Assembly (NCBI RefSeq): GCF_019012925.1 | Contig: NZ_JAGIRL010000014.1 | Location: 1-26,753, forward strand | Direction of reading: 5' to 3' | DNA: 26,753 nt | From: Fusobacterium sp. | GTDB lineage: Bacteria; Fusobacteriota; Fusobacteriia; Fusobacteriales; Fusobacteriaceae | In this document: piece by piece, positions 15,888 to 24,484 of the stretch | Layout of the letters: each line of letters begins with the position of its first letter | Position numbering within the stretch: position 1 is the stretch's first letter | Notes under the pieces: generated by a model | What the model was told of the DNA's origin: nothing | Seen by the model: the letters and a program-made list of their open reading frames with translations, nothing else | The model's database searches: none | Position numbers and translations under genes: made by a program

Positions 15888-15927
15888 AAATTCACTCTCC
15901 TTAAAAAAATTTTAAAGAAAGACAATT

Positions 15928-16359
15928 TTAGTTAACAGAAACACCAAATTTAAAAGTTCTCTCTTCATTTGGTTTCATGCTATCAACTGTCCATCTAATA
16001 GATTTATACATCGAATCAGCAACAGGTCTTCCGTCACTACCCAAATAAGGATATTTTTTATAATCTTTACCATCTGTTGATACAGAGTAAGAATCACTTG
16101 GTGAAATATAAGTTGGAATCAATGTTGTGTATTCTGGTATCGGAATACTTGGCATTATATTCTTCACAACTCCCTCATCATCATTTTTTACTTTAAGAGT
16201 ATAAATTAGTGTATCTCCAGGATTGACATCTTTTGCTTGAATTAGTGTCATTTTTCCTGAATTCATCTCCATTTTTTCAGCTGTTAAATTAAAGTCTACT
16301 TTAGCATATGCACATACTAAATTAAGTAACAAAATGAACATCAAACATATCTTTCTCAT
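15928..16359 (-). CDS. Small exported single-DUF11-domain protein, first gene of the surface operon
   Basis: 143 aa. Signal peptide 1-19 (LVCAYA before KVDF); SD AGGAGG 5 bases before ATG. The mature protein is one DUF11-type domain with VNPGDTLIYTLKVKN, the same phrase as in the last domain of the 1026-aa protein. It has a proline-rich turn (PSIPIPEYTTLIPTY), then DGRPVAD and a final strand FKFGVSVN. It thus looks like a free-standing copy of the terminal module of its larger neighbours, possibly an initiator, cap or adaptor subunit. It is 40 bases upstream of the large gene and opens the operon. Confidence 0.72.
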   Translation of the reverse strand: MRKICLMFILLLNLVCAYAKVDFNLTAEKMEMNSGKMTLIQAKDVNPGDTLIYTLKVKNDDEGVVKNIMPSIPIPEYTTLIPTYISPSDSYSVSTDGKDYKKYPYLGSDGRPVADSMYKSIRWTVDSMKPNEERTFKFGVSVN

Positions 16360-16429
16360 AAAAACCTCCTATTAAAAATTTGATATTAATCTACTATCCC
16401 CCTTTCATTAAATTTTTTTACTCCGAATA

Positions 16430-16459
16430 TTTATACTCTATATTTAAATAATACTAAAA
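16430..16459 (-). promoter_or_regulatory. Weak candidate promoter of the DUF11/OMP/sigma operon
   Basis: On the minus strand TATAAA (16430-16435) lies 18 bases after TTTTAG (16454-16459). The -35 is poor. Better -35-like TTGACA and GTGACA sequences lie farther upstream (16490s-16500s) without a matching -10. The absence of a good housekeeping promoter would fit use of an alternative sigma factor, perhaps the one encoded at the end of the operon. Low confidence. Confidence 0.25.
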
Positions 16460-16515
16460 TTTTGTTAATTTCCTTTTTATTTTTTCTTTTTTTGTCAAAA
16501 AATTGTCACAAATAT

Positions 16516-16566
16516 AAAAAAAGCACCAATTTTAAAGCTGTTTTAACTTTAATTTCAGTGCCTTTT
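16516..16566 (-). terminator. Rho-independent terminator of the MORN-like lipoprotein gene
   Basis: On the minus strand GGCACTGAAATTAAAG pairs with CTTTAAAATTGGTGC (one bulge), followed by a run of seven T. It lies about 35 bases after the stop at 16602 and separates that gene from the surface operon. Confidence 0.8.
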
Positions 16567-16601
16567 CAAATTATTTTTGTATCTATTTTAATTTATTTTT
16601 A

Positions 16602-17258
16602 TTAATCTAATCCTAGAATCTTTCCTTTAGTATAATAACCTGATACTATCAACTCTCCAGTGTTACTATAAGCCCTCCATCTACCATCTCTTATACCTTC
16701 TCTATATTCTACATCATAGAGGATTTTCCCCTCTTCATCAAAGTACTTCCAAAGTCCGTCTCTTAAACCATCTTTAACAATTCCAGAGCATAAAATCTCT
16801 CCATTCTTATGGTATAGTGCTACACTAACCATCTTCTCTCCATCAAGAAATATATTTTGTGCATCAAGTCTTCCAGTTTCATCATACATCTCCCAAAATC
16901 CCACTCTAATGTCACTTTTATAATTCCCTGTTAATTTTAATTTTCCATTTGGATAGTAATATAGTTGTTCTCCCTCTAATTTCCCCTTACTATAATTTTC
17001 TATTGCAGATATCTTTTTAGTATTTTCATCATAAAAATACCATTCCCTATCTCTCTCTCCATTTTTAAAATATCCTTTTACAGAGAGAGTTCCATCCTCA
17101 AAATAACTAAAAACCTTTCCATCTCTTACCCCATTAACAAGAGTGATATCGTTTTCTATTCTCCCATTTTTATGATGCGTTATTTCATGTGTTATTTTAG
17201 CATTTATATTGCTACAACCAATGATAAAAAAAGATAAAACTATAACTAAATATTGCAT
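16602..17258 (-). CDS. MORN-like repeat lipoprotein (YwqK-type)
   Basis: 218 aa from ATG 17258. A perfect SD AGGAGG lies 6 bases upstream, and this start gives a lipoprotein signal (MQYLVIVLSFFIIGC, Cys at 15); a longer in-frame ATG at 17315 lacks an SD and lies upstream of the promoter -10. The mature protein consists of about eight repeats of the MORN-variant type (YxxxGxLxxxGxYxxGxxxGxWxxY), for example GKLKLTGNYKSD and GLWKYFDEEGKILYDVEYRE. The repeat hairpins form an elongated beta sheet. NCBI calls this family YwqK antitoxin, but no toxin gene is adjacent here, so a toxin-antitoxin role is not supported. Membrane-attached binding or scaffold function is the most that can be said. It has its own promoter and terminator. 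Confidence 0.8.
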   Translation of the reverse strand: MQYLVIVLSFFIIGCSNINAKITHEITHHKNGRIENDITLVNGVRDGKVFSYFEDGTLSVKGYFKNGERDREWYFYDENTKKISAIENYSKGKLEGEQLYYYPNGKLKLTGNYKSDIRVGFWEMYDETGRLDAQNIFLDGEKMVSVALYHKNGEILCSGIVKDGLRDGLWKYFDEEGKILYDVEYREGIRDGRWRAYSNTGELIVSGYYTKGKILGLD

Positions 17259-17286
17259 AAGTTGCCTCCTAGATAAATCTGAGTAT

Positions 17287-17315
17287 ATTCTACTATAATT
17301 TTTAAATATCTTCAA
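17287..17315 (-). promoter_or_regulatory. Promoter of the MORN-like lipoprotein gene
   Basis: On the minus strand TTGAAG (17310-17315) and TAGAAT (17287-17292) are 17 bases apart. The start of transcription would fall near 17280, 20-odd bases before the ATG at 17258. It is divergent to the urease promoter, with about 45 bases between the two -35 elements. Confidence 0.65.
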
Positions 17316-17361
17316 GAATTTTATCGTTGCTTAAAAAATGAAAATAATTTATAATTCTATA

Positions 17362-17390
17362 TATACAATAAACATATTTTATATTATAAT
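17362..17390 (+). promoter_or_regulatory. Promoter of the urease operon
   Basis: TATACA (17362-17367), 17 bases, TATAAT (17385-17390). Transcription should begin near 17397, leaving a leader of about 35 bases before ureA. I see no NikR- or Fur-like dyad on it, so constitutive or weakly regulated expression is possible. Confidence 0.7.
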
Positions 17391-17430
17391 GTAATATGTT
17401 ACAGTTAAATTAATTAATGGAGGCAAAACA

Positions 17431-17733
17431 GTGAAATTAACTCTTAGAGAGAAAGAAAAACTTTTAATCGTAGTTGCTGCTGAGGTAGCTAGAAGAAGAA
17501 AAAATAAGGGATTGAAATTGAACTATCCAGAAGCTATTGCTCTAATAACAGATGAGCTTATGGAAGGAGCTAGAGAGGGAAAGAGTGTTGAGGAACTTAT
17601 GAGTTTTGGTAGAACCATCCTTACAAGAGATGATGTAATGGAGGGAGTTCCTGAAATGATAGAAACAGTTCAAGTAGAGGCAACTTTTCCTGATGGAACA
17701 AAACTTGTCAGTGTAAAAGATCCAATTGAATAG
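17431..17733 (+). CDS. ureA: Urease gamma subunit
   Basis: 100 aa, the family's normal length. It starts at GTG with GGAGG 7 bases upstream. Recognisable from [36 protein letters not shown] and the [13 protein letters not shown] segment. Urease hydrolyses urea to ammonia and carbamate in the cytoplasm; the gamma subunit is structural in the (alpha-beta-gamma)3 enzyme. It is a separate gene, unlike the fused ureA of Helicobacter. First gene of the operon, 9 bases before ureB. Confidence 0.97.
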   Translation: MKLTLREKEKLLIVVAAEVARRRKNKGLKLNYPEAIALITDELMEGAREGKSVEELMSFGRTILTRDDVMEGVPEMIETVQVEATFPDGTKLVSVKDPIE

Positions 17734-17742
17734 GGGGAAATA

Positions 17743-18051
17743 ATGAGACCGGGAGAGTATATTTTAAAAAAAGATAAGATTGTATGTAATGCTTCAAAAG
17801 AAGCTATTACTCTAAGAGTAACAAATAGAGGAGACAGAGCTATCCAAATAGGATCTCACTTTCATTTTTATGAAGTAAATCCTATTCTTGAATTTGATAG
17901 AGCTAAAGCTTATGGTAAAAGATTGGATATTGCCGCTGGTACAGCAGTAAGATTTGAACCTGGAGATGAAAAAGAGGTAAACCTTATTGATATTGGTGGA
18001 AATAGAAAAGTTTACGGATTAAATGATAAAATCAACGGAACTTTAGATTAG
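17743..18051 (+). CDS. ureB: Urease beta subunit
   Basis: 102 aa, normal length. It opens with MRPGEY (family: PGE) and holds the typical [17 protein letters not shown] and [20 protein letters not shown] blocks plus [12 protein letters not shown] near the end. Structural subunit at the alpha-beta interface of urease. SD GGGGAAATA directly precedes the ATG. It lies 9 bases from both ureA and ureC, so the three subunits are tightly co-expressed. Confidence 0.97.
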   Translation: MRPGEYILKKDKIVCNASKEAITLRVTNRGDRAIQIGSHFHFYEVNPILEFDRAKAYGKRLDIAAGTAVRFEPGDEKEVNLIDIGGNRKVYGLNDKINGTLD

Positions 18052-18060
18052 GAGGAAATA

Positions 18061-19776
18061 ATGAGTTTTGAAATTGGAAGAAAGCAATACGCTTCTATGT
18101 ATGGTCCAACTACTGGTGATAGTATAAGACTTGCAGATACAGAGTTGTTTATAAGAATAGAGAAAGATTTTACAACTTATGGTGATGAGTGTAAATTCGG
18201 TGGTGGAAAATCTTTAAGAGCTGGAATGGGACTTAATCCAGTAGAAAAAAGAGATAATGAAAAAGTTGTTGATACAATAATTACAAATGCAGTTATCCTT
18301 GACTACACAGGAATTTATAAAGCTGATATTGGGATAAAAGATGGAAAAATTAAGTTCATTGGAAAAGGTGGAAACCCTGATATGATGGATAATGTAGATT
18401 TTATCGTATCAGCTAGTACAGAAGTTATTGCAGGAGAGGGTACAATAGTAACAGCTGGAGGAATTGATACTCACGTTCACTACATCACTCCTGAAATAGT
18501 AGAAACAGCTTTGAGTGGAGGACTTACTACTCTAATAGGTGGTGGAACAGGACCTGCTGAAGGAACAAAAGCTGTAACTACTACTCCTGGAGCTTGGCAT
18601 ATTCATAGAATGCTTGAGTCAGCTGAAGGTTTCCCTATCAACTTTGGATTTTTTGGAAAGGGAAGTGGAGCTGTAGAGGGACCAAATGAGGAGCAAATAG
18701 AAGCTGGAGCTATTGGATTAAAAGTACATGAAGATTGGGGAGCAACAAGATCTGCTATAGATAATGCATTAAAATGTGCTGATAAATATGATGTACAGGT
18801 AGCTCTTCACTCTGACACACTTAATGAATTCGGATTTGTAGAGGATACAATAGATGCTATTAAAGATAGAGTTATTCATACTTTCCATACAGAGGGAGCT
18901 GGTGGAGGTCACGCTCCTGACATTGTGAGAATGGCATCATTTAACAATGTTTTACCTGCATCAACTAACCCTACAAAACCATTTACTGTAAATACTATTG
19001 CTGAACACTTAGATATGCTTATGGTTTGTCATCACTTAGATCCAAAAGTGCCTGAAGATCTAGCTTTTGCTGACTCAAGAATAAGAGAACAAACTATAGC
19101 AGCTGAGGATATTTTACAAGATATTGGAGCTTTGAGTATAATGAGTTCAGATGCTTTAGCTATGGGAAGAATCGGTGAAGTTGTAATGAGAACTTGGCAG
19201 ACAGCTCACAAAATGAAATTACAAAGAGGAGTATTAGAGGGAGATGAGGAGTACTCTGATAACAACAGAGCCAAGAGATATATAGCTAAATACACTATTA
19301 ATCCTGCTTTAGCACATGGTATTTCTGAGTATGTTGGATCGATAGAAGTTGGTAAATTTGCTGATTTAGTTATATGGGAACCTGCATTCTTTGGAGTAAA
19401 ACCTAAGATGGTTGTTAAGTGTGGAATGGTTGCTCAAGCTGTAGTTGGAGATGCTAATGCTACAATTCCAACTCCTGAACCAATGATGATGAGAGCTCAA
19501 TTCGGAGCTTATGGAAAAGCTACTGCATCTACATCTATCACTTTCGTTTCAACTTATGCTTTTGAAGATAGAATAAAAGAGAAGTTAGGATTAAATAAGA
19601 TAGTTTTACCAGTTAGAGGACACAGAACTCTAACTAAGAAGGATATGAAATTGAATAATGTAACTCCAGATATAACTGTTGATCCACAAACTTATGATGT
19701 AAGAGTTAATGGAGAACTTATTACTTGTGAACCATTAAAAGAGTTACCAATGGCACAAAAATATTTCTTATTCTAG
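18061..19776 (+). CDS. ureC: Urease alpha (catalytic) subunit
   Basis: 571 aa, full length. All catalytic residues are present: nickel ligands H138 and H140 (DTHVH), the carbamylated lysine K221 (GLKVHEDWG), H250 (ALHSD), H276 ([10 protein letters not shown]) and D364 (SSDALAMGR). The mobile-flap C323 and catalytic H324 are in MVCHHLDP. It hydrolyses urea at a dinickel centre in the cytoplasm. SD AGGAGG directly upstream. The gene is less AT-rich than its surroundings, as expected from strong protein conservation; there is no sign of disruption. Confidence 0.98.
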   Translation: MSFEIGRKQYASMYGPTTGDSIRLADTELFIRIEKDFTTYGDECKFGGGKSLRAGMGLNPVEKRDNEKVVDTIITNAVILDYTGIYKADIGIKDGKIKFIGKGGNPDMMDNVDFIVSASTEVIAGEGTIVTAGGIDTHVHYITPEIVETALSGGLTTLIGGGTGPAEGTKAVTTTPGAWHIHRMLESAEGFPINFGFFGKGSGAVEGPNEEQIEAGAIGLKVHEDWGATRSAIDNALKCADKYDVQVALHSDTLNEFGFVEDTIDAIKDRVIHTFHTEGAGGGHAPDIVRMASFNNVLPASTNPTKPFTVNTIAEHLDMLMVCHHLDPKVPEDLAFADSRIREQTIAAEDILQDIGALSIMSSDALAMGRIGEVVMRTWQTAHKMKLQRGVLEGDEEYSDNNRAKRYIAKYTINPALAHGISEYVGSIEVGKFADLVIWEPAFFGVKPKMVVKCGMVAQAVVGDANATIPTPEPMMMRAQFGAYGKATASTSITFVSTYAFEDRIKEKLGLNKIVLPVRGHRTLTKKDMKLNNVTPDITVDPQTYDVRVNGELITCEPLKELPMAQKYFLF

Positions 19777-19797
19777 TTTTTATATAAAGGAGAACAG

Positions 19798-20277
19798 ATG
19801 ATATTAGATAAAATTTTAGGAAATATTAAAGATTTGGATATGCACCATGATGAGTGTGAACATCACCACCATGATGAGCATCACATACATATAGAGAGAA
19901 TATATCTAGAGAGTGATGAGCTTTTAAAGAGAGTTTTAAGAGTTACGTCTGATCATGGAAATGAGTATGGTATCTCACTTCCTAAAGGGAGTGAAATGAG
20001 AGATGGGGATATTCTTTTTAATGATGGACACAATATGGTAATCATCTCTGTAAAAGAAGATGATGTACTTGTAATAACTCCCAGAGATATAAATGAGATG
20101 GGAGAGGTTGCTCATAATCTTGGAAATAAACATCTACCTGTACAGATAGAAGATGGAAAAATTATAATCCAATATGATTATTTAGTAGAAAAATTCTTAA
20201 TGGATATAAAAGTTCAATTTGAAAGAAAAAATATGAAGTTAAAGCAGGCATTTAGACATGTTGACCACAGCCACTAA
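19798..20277 (+). CDS. ureE: Urease accessory protein UreE with N-terminal histidine cluster
   Basis: 159 aa. UreE is a dimeric nickel metallochaperone delivering Ni2+ to the UreD-F-G-apoenzyme complex. The core is recognisable (RVLRVTSDHG, LPKGSEMRDGDIL, and the metal-binding H112 in GNKHLPVQI). Unusually, nine His and one Cys are packed into residues 16-31, between the first helix and the core; the common site for a His-rich tract in UreE is the C-terminus, where only three His (154, 157, 159) are found here. SD AAAGGAG before the ATG. Its stop is followed after one base by the preferred ureF start. Confidence 0.93.
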   Translation: MILDKILGNIKDLDMHHDECEHHHHDEHHIHIERIYLESDELLKRVLRVTSDHGNEYGISLPKGSEMRDGDILFNDGHNMVIISVKEDDVLVITPRDINEMGEVAHNLGNKHLPVQIEDGKIIIQYDYLVEKFLMDIKVQFERKNMKLKQAFRHVDHSH

Positions 20278-20278
20278 T

Positions 20279-20959
20279 ATGAGATTTTTAAGCATCTTAC
20301 AAATTTGTGATTCAAATTTCCCTGTTGGTTCTTTTAATCACTCTTTTGGAATGGAAACCTATCTGAGAGATGGACAGATATGTGATAGTCAAACTCTTAA
20401 ACTTTGGTTAAACTCATATTTAGAACATCAATTTATCTATTCTGATGGATTTGCTATCAGACTTGTATATGAGTATTTAAAGGATAATCAACTTGATCAG
20501 ATTTGGCAATTAGATAGAATGCTAACAGTTCAAAATAGTGCAAAAGAGAGTAGAGATGGAGCTAAACTTGTTGGTCAAAGAATGATAAAAACTTATTTAG
20601 AACTATATGATATTCCTTTATTGAGGGAGTATGAAAAGAGAATCAAAGGGAAATTGTCATTTGGTAGTCCTAGCATAGCTACAGCTATTTTAATGTATAA
20701 TCTAGAGATCTCTATGGAGGAAGCTTTAACATACTATATGTATAGTACAGTTTCAACTTTAATCCAAAATGGAGTGAGAGCAATTCCGTTGGGACAAAAA
20801 GATGGACTTTTAATAATGAAAGAATTTTTTGAGATTTTTGAAAATTTAGTAGAAAAAATAAAAAAATTAGACTTTGATGATTTTGGACTAACAGTACCAG
20901 GATTAGAAATTTCACAAATAAATCACGAAGGTTTAATATTTAGACTTTTTATGTCTTAA
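20279..20959 (+). CDS. ureF: Urease accessory protein UreF
   Basis: 226 aa from ATG 20279, two bases after the ureE stop codon begins to end. This start puts MRFLSILQICDSNFPVGSF at the usual UreF N-terminus (family: LLQLxDSxFPxGxF). An ATG at 20258 inside ureE would add seven residues, and neither start has a strong SD, so translation is probably coupled to ureE. Other family marks: SHSFGMETYL-type segment near residue 25, SRDGAKLVGQRM, and SFGSPSIATAI. UreF is all-helical and, with UreD, docks UreG onto apo-urease, acting as a fidelity or GAP-like factor for nickel insertion. Confidence 0.93.
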   Translation: MRFLSILQICDSNFPVGSFNHSFGMETYLRDGQICDSQTLKLWLNSYLEHQFIYSDGFAIRLVYEYLKDNQLDQIWQLDRMLTVQNSAKESRDGAKLVGQRMIKTYLELYDIPLLREYEKRIKGKLSFGSPSIATAILMYNLEISMEEALTYYMYSTVSTLIQNGVRAIPLGQKDGLLIMKEFFEIFENLVEKIKKLDFDDFGLTVPGLEISQINHEGLIFRLFMS

Positions 20960-20978
20960 TGAATAGAAGGGAGATAGA

Positions 20979-21590
20979 ATGGAACCAGTTATAATAGGTG
21001 TTGGTGGACCAGTCGGTTCAGGAAAAACACTTCTTATTGAAAGAGTTACTAGAGTAATGGCAAAAGATTATAAGATTGCTGTTATTACAAACGATATATA
21101 TACAAAAGAAGACGCAATGTTTATGGTAAAAAACTCTGTTTTACCTGAGGATAGAATAATCGGAGTAGAGACAGGTGGTTGTCCTCATACAGCTATAAGA
21201 GAGGACGCTTCTATGAACTTTGCAGCAATAGATGAATTAAAAAGTAGATTTGACGATTTAGATATAATATTTTTAGAAAGTGGTGGAGATAACCTAGCTG
21301 CTACTTTTAGTCCTGATCTAGTTGATTTTTCAATCTATATCATTGACGTGGCACAAGGGGAAAAAATCCCTAGAAAAGCTGGTCAAGGAATGATAAAAAG
21401 TGATATGTTCATTATAAATAAAATAGATTTAGCACCATATGTGGGAGCTAATCTTGATGTAATGAGAGAGGATACAAAAGTATTTAGAAAAGAAAAGGAT
21501 TTTATCTTTACAAACTTAAAAACTGATGAAGGTGTTAACAGTGTTATTCAATGGATAAAATCTAACTGTCTTTTAGAGGGGTTAAAATAA
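20979..21590 (+). CDS. ureG: Urease accessory GTPase UreG
   Basis: 203 aa, normal length. P-loop GGPVGSGKT at residues 9-17. The metal-binding C68-P69-H70 lies in [13 protein letters not shown], and [17 protein letters not shown] and the guanine-specificity [11 protein letters not shown] are present. UreG is a SIMIBI-class GTPase that receives Ni2+ from UreE and couples GTP hydrolysis to nickel delivery into urease. SD GGGAGA before the ATG. It lies between ureF and ureD, with only one base before ureD. Confidence 0.97.
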   Translation: MEPVIIGVGGPVGSGKTLLIERVTRVMAKDYKIAVITNDIYTKEDAMFMVKNSVLPEDRIIGVETGGCPHTAIREDASMNFAAIDELKSRFDDLDIIFLESGGDNLAATFSPDLVDFSIYIIDVAQGEKIPRKAGQGMIKSDMFIINKIDLAPYVGANLDVMREDTKVFRKEKDFIFTNLKTDEGVNSVIQWIKSNCLLEGLK

Positions 21591-21591
21591 G

Positions 21592-22452
21592 ATGAGAGAA
21601 AAAATCACAGTAGATGATTTAAGACAAAATAATCTTGCTGGTTATACCGAACTCATTTTAAAAAGATTTCCTAGAAGAACAGGGGCTAGTAAAAGCTATA
21701 CTGTAGGAGCTGCAAAAGTATCTCCAGCTATATATTTAGATAGTGATGAGATACCTTGCTACTACTTAATACAATTAGGTGGTGGATATATTGAAGGAGA
21801 ATACTATGAGAATCAGATCAAACTCTTGAAAGATAGTCATACTATCCTCACTACACAAGCTCCTAATAAAGTATATAAGAGTGAGAATGATATTCCTTCT
21901 AAACAGTATACCAAAATTGAACTTGAAGAGAATAGTAATTTAGAATTTATCAACGATAGTGTAATCTTATACAAAGATGCTATCTATGAACAAAAAACAG
22001 AGATTTTTTTAGAGGAAAATAGTACACTTATATACTCTGATGGTATTACTGCTGGTTGGTCTCCAGATGGTAAACTTTTTCAATACACAAGTGCTAAAAT
22101 GAAAACTGACATCTACTTACAGGGTGAACCTATCTATTTAGATAATTTAAAAATAGTTCCTCAAAACTATGATGTTCAGAGTTTTGGTGTTTTAGAAGGA
22201 TATAAAAACTTTGGAACAATGCTTGTAATAAGTAGTAAGGTTGATAAAGAGTTGGTTAAAAAGATAAAAGAATTGACCAAAAATTTGAATTTAGATGTTA
22301 AATTTGGAATATCTCTTCTTGAAAAAAATGGATTTGTTGTCAGAATTCTTGGAAATCTTACTCAAGACATTCAAAAAGTCATTGGAACTATCCATAATTT
22401 TATAAGAGATGAATTTTTTCAACTAGAAAGTTTAGATTTAAGAAAATATTAG
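21592..22452 (+). CDS. ureD: Urease accessory protein UreD (UreH)
   Basis: 286 aa. Beta-helical UreD family: LILKRFPRRTGASKSY, QLGGGYIEGEYY (family GGxxxGD), TTQAPNKVYKS, and ITAGWSPDGKLF (usually GRxxxGE). The family is poorly conserved and this copy is divergent, but the position in the ure operon settles it. UreD forms a scaffold and channel with UreF through which nickel passes from UreG to apo-urease. The start codon follows the ureG stop by one base, with GAGGGG upstream in ureG. Confidence 0.92.
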   Translation: MREKITVDDLRQNNLAGYTELILKRFPRRTGASKSYTVGAAKVSPAIYLDSDEIPCYYLIQLGGGYIEGEYYENQIKLLKDSHTILTTQAPNKVYKSENDIPSKQYTKIELEENSNLEFINDSVILYKDAIYEQKTEIFLEENSTLIYSDGITAGWSPDGKLFQYTSAKMKTDIYLQGEPIYLDNLKIVPQNYDVQSFGVLEGYKNFGTMLVISSKVDKELVKKIKELTKNLNLDVKFGISLLEKNGFVVRILGNLTQDIQKVIGTIHNFIRDEFFQLESLDLRKY

Positions 22453-22493
22453 AACTTATACAGTATTGAATAGGAGATAATAAAGGAGAATAG

Positions 22494-23432
22494 ATGAATT
22501 TAAAAAAGATATTTTTAGGATTTTTAATATCAATTTCAAGCTTTGCATATAATAACGTAAACTATATATTTGATGATGGTGTCTATAAAAAAGAGATCAC
22601 AGTTACTAAAGCTCCTAAAAGAGCTGTAACCCTAGCACAATTTATGACAGAAACACTTTTAGCTCTAGGTTTAGAAGATAGAATGATTGGAACAGCTCTT
22701 CTGAATGAGGAGATACTTCCTGAATATAGAGAGGCTTATAACAAAATTCCTGAACTTCAAATGGGAGAGGGGCACTCTATTTCAAAAGAGTCTTTTATTG
22801 CCACTGATCCAGACTTTGTAACAGGTTGGGAGCAATCAATTACTGAAGAAGCTACTGGTTCATTAGATGAATTAGAAGAGAGAGGAATAGTCCCATTTAT
22901 TTCTAGTGGTTTAGCTCCTGATGCTACTATTGAAAGTGTTTACTCTGATTTCATCCTACTTGGAAATATATTTGAAGTGCCTGAAAGAGCTAAATCTATT
23001 GTAGATAAGATGAAAAAAGAGGTAGCAACAATAACAGAAAAAACAAAAAATATAAAAAGTAAGCCTAGAGTATTAATCTATGACTCTGGAGAGGGTGAAG
23101 CCTTTGTAGGTGGTTCAGGACTTCCTAATGATCTTATCTCTCTAGCTGGTGGAGATAATATATTTAAAGATTTAGGACAAGATTATACAACAGTATCTTT
23201 TGAAAGTATTGCTGAAAAAAATCCTGAAATAATAGTGGTAACAGAGTATTATTCTGGTATAACTGGAGATGAAAAGATCAAATTCTTAAAAAATCACCCT
23301 GGATTAAAAGATATAGATGCTATTAAAAATGATAGAATATATAAGATAGGTCTAATTGATCTTGCTCCAGGTATAAGAAATTCTAAGAGTGTAGAAAAGC
23401 TATATCATATGTTTTATGGAAATGAGAAGTAA
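22494..23432 (+). CDS. Periplasmic metal (probably nickel) ABC transporter substrate-binding protein
   Basis: 312 aa. Signal peptide 1-18 (ISISSFA before YNN) without a lipobox, so a free periplasmic protein of the BtuF/FecB class III fold. Typical marks: KRAVTLAQFMTETLLALGLE, DPDFVTGWE, a long backbone helix (about 165-185), FVGGSGLPNDLISLAGGDNI and SFESIAEKNPEIIVV. The class carries siderophores, haem, cobalamin or nickel chelates. Nickel is inferred because the gene follows ureD by 41 bases with its own SD (AAAGGAG) and no terminator. Its 3' end overlaps the permease start by one base. Confidence 0.88.
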   Translation: MNLKKIFLGFLISISSFAYNNVNYIFDDGVYKKEITVTKAPKRAVTLAQFMTETLLALGLEDRMIGTALLNEEILPEYREAYNKIPELQMGEGHSISKESFIATDPDFVTGWEQSITEEATGSLDELEERGIVPFISSGLAPDATIESVYSDFILLGNIFEVPERAKSIVDKMKKEVATITEKTKNIKSKPRVLIYDSGEGEAFVGGSGLPNDLISLAGGDNIFKDLGQDYTTVSFESIAEKNPEIIVVTEYYSGITGDEKIKFLKNHPGLKDIDAIKNDRIYKIGLIDLAPGIRNSKSVEKLYHMFYGNEK

Positions 23433-24484
23433 TGTTAAAAAAGAAGAGTAGTTATTTATTTATATTAATTACACTAAGTTGCCTACTTATTTTTAGTATA
23501 ATCTTAGGTATCTCATTTGGAAGTAGCTACATTCCAGTAGAAACAGTCTACCACTTCTTAATAAATAAAATTTTTAACTCTGAAATTTTTGCTGTAGATT
23601 GGAAAAAGAATATTGAGTCTATAATTTGGGAGATAAGAGTTCCTAGAGTTTTACTCTCTGCTATCAGTGGTTCAGGTCTTGCTATTTGTGGTGTACTTAT
23701 GCAGTGTATTACAAAAAATCCAATTGCTGATCCCTATATTTTAGGTATCTCATCTGGAGCTTCCTCTGGGGCTGTAGCTGTTATCATTTTAGGTGGTAGT
23801 AGTATGGGATTTCTTAGTATTACCAGTGGAGCTTTTACTGGAGCTCTACTCTGTGGTATTCTAGTTTTTATTATAGGTACTCAATATGGAAAAAATATCT
23901 CAACTGTTAGATTAATTTTAACTGGTTTGGCTGTTTCAACCATATTCTCTTCCATAACAAATATTTTAGTTTACTCTGCTAAAAACTCTAATCAAGTTAG
24001 ATCTGCTGTGTTTTGGAGTATGGGTAGCTTGGGAAGAGCTCGTTGGGGAGAGATATCTATCCCTTTTATAGCTTTGATGTCCATACTTTTAATCTCCATA
24101 CTTCTTGCAAAATCCCTTGATATTCTATTGTTGGGAGATAATACAGCTAAGATGATGGGAATGGAAGTTGGAAAAATAAAAACTATTATAATTTTAAGCT
24201 CTACTCTCCTTATCTCAATATTGGTAGCTATGACAGGTTCAATTGGGTTTATAGGACTTATAGTTCCACATATTTGTAGATATTTTTGTGGAAGTAGTCA
24301 TAAAAGACTTTTACTATGTTCATTTTTAACAGGAGGAATATTTTTAATAATCTGTGATACAATTGCTCGGACTATGTTTCCTCCTAGAGATATTCCTATA
24401 GGAATAATTACCTCTATAATTGGAGGTCCATTTTTTCTATTTATGATAGGGAAAAATAGATACTCTTTTGGTGGTGAAAAATAG
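23432..24484 (+). CDS. FecCD/BtuC-type ABC transporter permease
   Basis: 350 aa, about ten membrane helices. Family landmarks: RVPRVLLSAISGSGLAICG, QCITKNPIADPYILGISSGA, ARWGEISIPF in the middle, and GSIGFIGLIVPHICR near the cytoplasmic coupling helix. Inner-membrane channel of the importer formed with the binding protein and ATPase. TAATG overlap with the upstream stop and a TAGTG overlap with the downstream GTG show a tightly coupled trio. Substrate not fixed by the sequence; nickel is inferred from the urease linkage. Confidence 0.93.
   Translation: MLKKKSSYLFILITLSCLLIFSIILGISFGSSYIPVETVYHFLINKIFNSEIFAVDWKKNIESIIWEIRVPRVLLSAISGSGLAICGVLMQCITKNPIADPYILGISSGASSGAVAVIILGGSSMGFLSITSGAFTGALLCGILVFIIGTQYGKNISTVRLILTGLAVSTIFSSITNILVYSAKNSNQVRSAVFWSMGSLGRARWGEISIPFIALMSILLISILLAKSLDILLLGDNTAKMMGMEVGKIKTIIILSSTLLISILVAMTGSIGFIGLIVPHICRYFCGSSHKRLLLCSFLTGGIFLIICDTIARTMFPPRDIPIGIITSIIGGPFFLFMIGKNRYSFGGEK

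Noticed and set aside
16602..17258. Toxin-antitoxin module suggested by the YwqK family name
   Set aside because: The gene is monocistronic with its own promoter and terminator, is a lipoprotein, and has no toxin-sized neighbour.
20712..20915. Minus-strand frame of 67 codons
   Set aside because: Antisense to ureF; its hydrophobic look comes from the reverse complement of Lys/Glu-rich helices.
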